In this document: positions 59,730-64,000 of the stretch, piece after piece
Numbering within the stretch: position 1 is the first letter of the stretch
Layout: every line of letters starts with the position of its first letter
NCBI RefSeq assembly: GCF_000934845.1
Contig: NZ_JXIQ01000016.1
Span: forward strand, 1 to 64,000
Source of the DNA: Mesobacillus subterraneus
GTDB taxonomy: Bacteria; Bacillota; Bacilli; Bacillales; Cytobacillaceae
Length of the DNA: 64,000 nt
Direction: 5' to 3'
Program-made: the position numbers and the translations under genes
Notes under the pieces: model-generated
What the model saw: only the letters and a program-made list of their open reading frames with translations
Databases searched by the model: none
What the model was told of the DNA's origin: nothing

Positions 59730-62678
59730 ATGAAAACTAAGATGTTATTGATTTGGATGGTTATGCTGCTGTTTTTAATCCCAAAAGGGTCAGTATTTGC
59801 TGAAAATGGTGACAGTGCAGGCCGTCCTGCTGAAAACGTCATAGAATCGCGCTATTATACCATCCTGGAACAATGGGAAGAGAAAGGGATTGACAGCGTC
59901 TCGGATTTTGAGACGTCTGTCCCTCCTTCCAGTTTCATCGGTGAAGGCAAGAATGAATTGTTGCCTCCCGAAGAAAGTGAAGGATATGAGGATCGTGTAT
60001 TCTATTGGGGAAATCAGAAAGCTGTATCGTTTGAAGTTAAAATCGAAAAAGAAGGACTTTATGAACTTTCTTTTGACTATTTTCCGATAAGCAAAGAGAT
60101 TGTTCCAATAGAGGGTGCAATTCTGATAAATGGGAAATTCCCTTTCTATGAAAGCAGGAGAATCGTTTTTCCGGTTCAATGGAAAAGTGAAAATGAAGAA
60201 TTTAGCAAAGACCGGTTTGGCAACGAAATCATTCCAAACCAAATTTCAGTATCAGAATGGAGTACAGTTAAGGCGGAAGATGCAAGCTATTTGCAGCCTT
60301 CACCATTGAAGTTTTTTCTGAACAAAGGCAAGAACATCATAACACTGAAAAACCTCCGGGGAGAAATGCTTCTTGGGAAGACATATATCAAATCTCCCGA
60401 AAACATTCCAAACTATGAAGAGTACAAGAATAAGCTGGATGGGAATGAAAGCAATCAAAGCCTTTTTACGGTAGAAGCCGAGAAACCTTATATTAAAAAC
60501 AGTTCATTTGCACGACCATTTGCAATAAGGGATTCTTCAACTGTACCAAACGACACACAAAGCTTGCTTCTAAACAGCTTCGGAGAAAAATCCTGGAGCA
60601 CGAGCGGCCAGAGAGTCAACTGGAAAGTAGATGTACAGAAAGATGGATATTATTACTTAACCTTTAAGGTGAAACAAAACAAAGAAACAGGGGGATCAGT
60701 ATTCAGAAAGGTACTGATTGACGGAGAAATTCCTTTTGAGGAAGTGGCTCATTATACATTCGGTTTCAATAAAGAATGGCATAATGTGACACTGGGCGAA
60801 GAAGACGGAGAGAAGTATTTGTTTTACTTGACGAAAGGAGAACATCTTATTGGTTTGGAAGCAGATGCATCACCGGCCGAAAGAGTTGTAAACCGGTCAA
60901 ACGAAGTGATGAAGGAAATTGAAGAACTAGCACTCTCAATAAAGAAGCTGACTGGAAATCAAAATGACAAGGCTAGAAGCTGGAAGATTACTGAATTTAT
61001 TCCAGATATCGAGGATAGGGTCGATCGCTGGGCAAATATTCTGGAAAAGGAAAGTGAGTATTTACAAGGGGTCAGCCGCTCAGACAGCAAGTCGAATGAA
61101 GTCGTTTCATTGAAACTGGCAGTCGAAAAGCTCAGGACGCTTAATGAAAAACCTGATGAAATACCGAATCGAATGACTGAGCTTTCAGAAGGTACTTCAT
61201 CTGTTGCCCAGCTACTTGGGAACCTACTTCTTAATGTTCAAAGTCAACCCTTACTGATCGATAGATTTTATGTTCACGGAAATGTGGAACTCCCATCTCC
61301 GGAAGCTGGATTTTGGAAGAGTACGGTGGATGGCATTAAACGTTTCTTCTTGTCTTTCTCTTCAGGAAATTATTCGGCATCAGAAACAGACAGTGAAACA
61401 ATAGAAGTATGGATCAACCGCCCAAGGCAATACGTCGAATTAATTCAAAATATGGCAGACCGCCAGTTCACTCCGCAAACAGACATAAAAGTGAAATTTT
61501 CAATCATGCCAGATGAGCAGAAACTAATCTTATCAAGTGCTGCCAATAAACAGCCGGATATCGCGCTTGGCATCAGTAGCTGGCTCCCTTATGAACTGTC
61601 GATTCGAGGTGCAGCCGTAGATTTGAAGCAATTTGCTGATTTTGAGGAATATAGCGAACAGTTTTCACCAGGTGCATTCCTGCCCTTTATGATTGATGAT
61701 TCTGTGTATGCTCTTCCAGAGACTCAGGATTTTTTCGTTCAGTTTTATCGCCGGGATATATTGGAGGCACTGAATATTCCGGTTCCTGATTCTTGGGAAG
61801 ATGTAATCGGAATCCTACCAGAGCTTCAGCGCTTTGGAATGAATTATTACACACCAATCGCAGGTTCGATTGGTTTTAAACCGTTCCAGACAACAGCACC
61901 ATTCATCTACCAGTTCCAGGGAGACCTTTATTCTAAAGATGGAATGTCGACAAATATTGACAGTGAAGAAGCGCTTAAAGCAATACAGTTCATGACAGAC
62001 TTGAATACGATTTATAGCATGCCTTTACAGGTACCTAATTTCTATAATCATTTCCGTTATTCTACATTACCAATTGGCATTTCAAGTTTTCAAACTTATG
62101 TCCAACTGACTTCAGCTGCACCAGAAATTGCCGGATGGTGGGATATTGCTCCGTATCCGGGAGTAAAGCAGGGAGATGGAACGATTGAACGTTGGGCGAC
62201 AGGTTCCGGCCAATCTGCGATGATTTTCAAAGGAACTAAAAATAAAGAAGAATCTTGGGAACTGTTGAAGTGGTGGCTTAATGCTGAAACACAGACGGAG
62301 TTTGCATCGTCACTTCAAACGATGTACGGACCAGAATATATGTGGAATACAGCCAATCTTGAGGCATTTGCAAACCTACCATGGCCAGATGAACATAAAG
62401 AGACTATTTTAAAGCAATGGAAATATTTGAAAGAAGTGCCAAAAACACCAGGTGCCTATATGGTAGAGCGTGAGTTAAGTAATATTTGGAACCGAATAGT
62501 CTTTGATGGAGAAAATGCAAGATCGACAGTGGATGATTCAGTTATTGCCATAGACAGAGAAATAAGCCGAAAAATGGAGGAATTTGGTTATATGAAAGAT
62601 GGCAAGATAGTAAGGTCGTATCAGGTTCCTTCCATAGAAATGGTGGAAAGCTGGGGGAGAGCAAAGTATGAAAACTAG
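59730..62678 (+). CDS. Large secreted solute-binding protein with N-terminal beta-sandwich modules
   Basis: A 982-residue exported protein: signal peptide to about residue 25 ([10 protein letters not shown]). Two related beta-sandwich modules follow (about 80-215 and 250-385), sharing [11 protein letters not shown] / [11 protein letters not shown] and ILINGKFPF / [10 protein letters not shown] helical linker carries [16 protein letters not shown]. From about 565 to the end is a solute-binding fold beginning [20 protein letters not shown] and [14 protein letters not shown]. It has no lipobox. It overlaps the permease by 11 nt. It may be a second binding subunit that holds polysaccharide to the cell; role inferred. 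Confidence 0.85.
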   Translation: MKTKMLLIWMVMLLFLIPKGSVFAENGDSAGRPAENVIESRYYTILEQWEEKGIDSVSDFETSVPPSSFIGEGKNELLPPEESEGYEDRVFYWGNQKAVSFEVKIEKEGLYELSFDYFPISKEIVPIEGAILINGKFPFYESRRIVFPVQWKSENEEFSKDRFGNEIIPNQISVSEWSTVKAEDASYLQPSPLKFFLNKGKNIITLKNLRGEMLLGKTYIKSPENIPNYEEYKNKLDGNESNQSLFTVEAEKPYIKNSSFARPFAIRDSSTVPNDTQSLLLNSFGEKSWSTSGQRVNWKVDVQKDGYYYLTFKVKQNKETGGSVFRKVLIDGEIPFEEVAHYTFGFNKEWHNVTLGEEDGEKYLFYLTKGEHLIGLEADASPAERVVNRSNEVMKEIEELALSIKKLTGNQNDKARSWKITEFIPDIEDRVDRWANILEKESEYLQGVSRSDSKSNEVVSLKLAVEKLRTLNEKPDEIPNRMTELSEGTSSVAQLLGNLLLNVQSQPLLIDRFYVHGNVELPSPEAGFWKSTVDGIKRFFLSFSSGNYSASETDSETIEVWINRPRQYVELIQNMADRQFTPQTDIKVKFSIMPDEQKLILSSAANKQPDIALGISSWLPYELSIRGAAVDLKQFADFEEYSEQFSPGAFLPFMIDDSVYALPETQDFFVQFYRRDILEALNIPVPDSWEDVIGILPELQRFGMNYYTPIAGSIGFKPFQTTAPFIYQFQGDLYSKDGMSTNIDSEEALKAIQFMTDLNTIYSMPLQVPNFYNHFRYSTLPIGISSFQTYVQLTSAAPEIAGWWDIAPYPGVKQGDGTIERWATGSGQSAMIFKGTKNKEESWELLKWWLNAETQTEFASSLQTMYGPEYMWNTANLEAFANLPWPDEHKETILKQWKYLKEVPKTPGAYMVERELSNIWNRIVFDGENARSTVDDSVIAIDREISRKMEEFGYMKDGKIVRSYQVPSIEMVESWGRAKYEN

Positions 62679-63558
62679 ACAGCGTGAATATAATCACTGG
62701 ATATTCCTGTCACCCTATATTCTATTATTCACAACTTTCATCATTATTCCCGTTGGTGCGGCAATCTTTTTATCTTTCACCTATTTTAACGCGATTGAAG
62801 CACCAAGTTTCATTGGTCTTGCCAATTACGTCAGTCTGATTACACAAGATGAAGTTTTTATGCAGAAAGTTGTTCCAAATACACTGACATTTGCCCTGAT
62901 TGTCGGTCCTGGAGGGTATATTTTATCGTTTGTGCTCGCCTGGCTGCTTGCCCAGATACCAAAAGGTCCTCGTACCATACTGGCATTGATCATCTATTCC
63001 CCTTCCATGACTGCTGGCGTTGCGATGGCAGTTGTCTGGACCATCATTTTCAGCGGTGATGAAACCGGATATTTGAACAGCTTACTAATCAGCATGGGAG
63101 CATTGCTTGAACCAATCCAGTGGCTTCAGTCACCAGAATATTTGATGAAAATAATGATTGTTGTGACACTTTGGGGCAGCATGGGGGTAGGATTTTTGGC
63201 AATGCTTTCCGGTGTACTGAACATCAATACCGAAATTTATGAAGCGGGATATATCGACGGAATCAAAAATCGTTTCCAGGAGGTCATCTATATTACTATC
63301 CCTTCGATGAAGCCTCAAATGCTATTTGGTGCAGTTATGGCTGTAGTCGGAACATTCCAGGCCGGAGCGATTGGGGTCGCACTTTCAGGTGCCAACCCAA
63401 CTCCGCAATATGCCGGCCAGCTGATGGTCAACCATTTAGAGGATTATGGATTTATCCGTTATGAGATGGGCTACGCGGCTGCAATATCAGTTGTCTTGCT
63501 TCTAATTGTTTATGCCTTCTCAAAGGTAGCTTGGAAATTATTTGGTGACAAGGATTAA
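62668..63558 (+). CDS. Sugar ABC transporter permease (MalF/UgpA type)
   Basis: A 296-residue membrane permease with six helices. The EAA loop reads [20 protein letters not shown], facing the ATPase. The helix-1 start [20 protein letters not shown] is typical for the first permease of CUT1 importers. The start ATG 62668 lies inside the preceding gene with GGGGGAG as site. It pairs with the next permease. Confidence 0.93.
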   Translation: MKTRQREYNHWIFLSPYILLFTTFIIIPVGAAIFLSFTYFNAIEAPSFIGLANYVSLITQDEVFMQKVVPNTLTFALIVGPGGYILSFVLAWLLAQIPKGPRTILALIIYSPSMTAGVAMAVVWTIIFSGDETGYLNSLLISMGALLEPIQWLQSPEYLMKIMIVVTLWGSMGVGFLAMLSGVLNINTEIYEAGYIDGIKNRFQEVIYITIPSMKPQMLFGAVMAVVGTFQAGAIGVALSGANPTPQYAGQLMVNHLEDYGFIRYEMGYAAAISVVLLLIVYAFSKVAWKLFGDKD

Positions 63559-63577
63559 TTAACGGGAGTGATTAGGC

Positions 63578-64000
63578 ATGTCGGCCTTTCAAGGAACTAA
63601 AATGAATCCGTCAAAGTTTCATAAAAGCCAATTGAAATTCTATGCAATTTTAATTCCACTGGCAATTTTTATGGCTTTGCCAATCGTTTTTATTATTTTT
63701 CATGCATTTAAGCCGATAGATGAATTATTTGCATACCCGCCGAGGTTTTTTGTGGAAAAACCTACGCTTCAAAATTTCGCGGACCTGTTTGCCCAGTCTA
63801 ATGCAACCGGCGTTCCAATGTCACGTTATCTATTTAACAGTATTGTCATTACCCTGATCGTTGTATTTTTAACAGTACTGATCAGTACAATGGCTGGATA
63901 TGCTTTGTCCAAAAAAGAATTCAAAATGAAGAAAATGATTTTTGAAATAAATACTTTGGCTTTGATGTTCGTTCCTGCTGCAGTAGCGATACCGAGATAT
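63578..64000 (+). CDS. Sugar ABC transporter permease (MalG type), cut by the window end
   Basis: The first 141 codons of a second CUT1 permease: a hydrophobic helix ([20 protein letters not shown]), a loop [20 protein letters not shown], then a second and third helix ([20 protein letters not shown]). ATG 63578 has GGGAG about 10 nt upstream. The C-terminal half with the EAA loop runs past 64000. No ATPase gene is visible in the window; such importers often use a shared MsmX-type ATPase. Confidence 0.92.
   Translation, partial: MSAFQGTKMNPSKFHKSQLKFYAILIPLAIFMALPIVFIIFHAFKPIDELFAYPPRFFVEKPTLQNFADLFAQSNATGVPMSRYLFNSIVITLIVVFLTVLISTMAGYALSKKEFKMKKMIFEINTLALMFVPAAVAIPRY

Overview
The window looks like chromosomal DNA of a Bacillaceae bacterium, probably Bacillus or Mesobacillus-like. 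It has AT-rich intergenic DNA, strong AGGAGG-type ribosome binding sites, many TTG/GTG starts, rho-independent terminators and Bacillus-type genes (yng-type acyl-CoA operon, an RsbR paralogue, rocB, pcp, pepT, queT). The genus is inferred from gene content, not proven.

Layout. 1-5.6 kb is a worn accessory stretch: a Uma2 nuclease, gene fragments, a truncated nucleotidyltransferase, HAD and GNAT enzymes, tandem repeats, an unexplained folded element, and an AKR/SDR pair. 6-14.9 kb is a TetR-led acyl-CoA operon matching the B. subtilis yngJ-E order (3-methylcrotonyl-CoA/leucine type). 15.1-18 kb (minus strand) is a patatin / phasin-like / UbiB-kinase operon, followed by an Fnr/Rex-like palindrome and an MFS exporter. 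20-24.9 kb is a TPP-riboswitch operon encoding an NCS2 permease, a LuxE-like acyl-protein synthetase, a LuxC-like acyl reductase and an SDR. 25-27.8 kb is nrdDG behind a cobalamin riboswitch and two NrdR-like boxes. 28-33.2 kb holds an MBL-fold hydrolase, queT with a preQ1 riboswitch, a c-di-GMP-riboswitch-controlled secreted protein, an RsbR paralogue, and a FrnE/DsbA oxidoreductase whose first catalytic Cys is an in-frame TGA. 33.3-39.5 kb has an MFS pseudogene, a DUF2089 operon, pcp, rluF, a 52-bp hairpin repeat array, panE and pepT. 39.5-43.7 kb has two tiny membrane-protein genes and a second TPP-riboswitch operon (SDR-thiM-thiD-thiE-thiW). 43.8-54.6 kb is mostly housekeeping: amino-acid permease, hemolysin III, DUF1836 and HTH proteins, a PAS histidine kinase, glnS, rocB, OsmC and a split threonine/serine exporter. 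54.7-64 kb is a LacI-controlled sugar locus with a GH35 beta-galactosidase and an ABC importer, and it runs off the window.

The two strongest leads are these. (1) The 20-25 kb TPP operon carries a complete acid-to-alcohol reduction set (LuxE, LuxC, SDR) plus a heterocycle permease, and its SDR is a close paralogue of the SDR heading the thiM/D/E operon. This suggests an undescribed salvage route that reduces a carboxylated thiamin-precursor fragment to its alcohol. (2) The FrnE gene appears to encode a selenoprotein (U-x-x-C), with a candidate bacterial SECIS hairpin just downstream of the TGA. A dispersed family of 52-bp hairpin repeats with compensatory stem changes is a third.

No tRNA, rRNA, CRISPR array, prophage or intact insertion sequence was seen. 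All calls come from reading the sequence; no database search was run.
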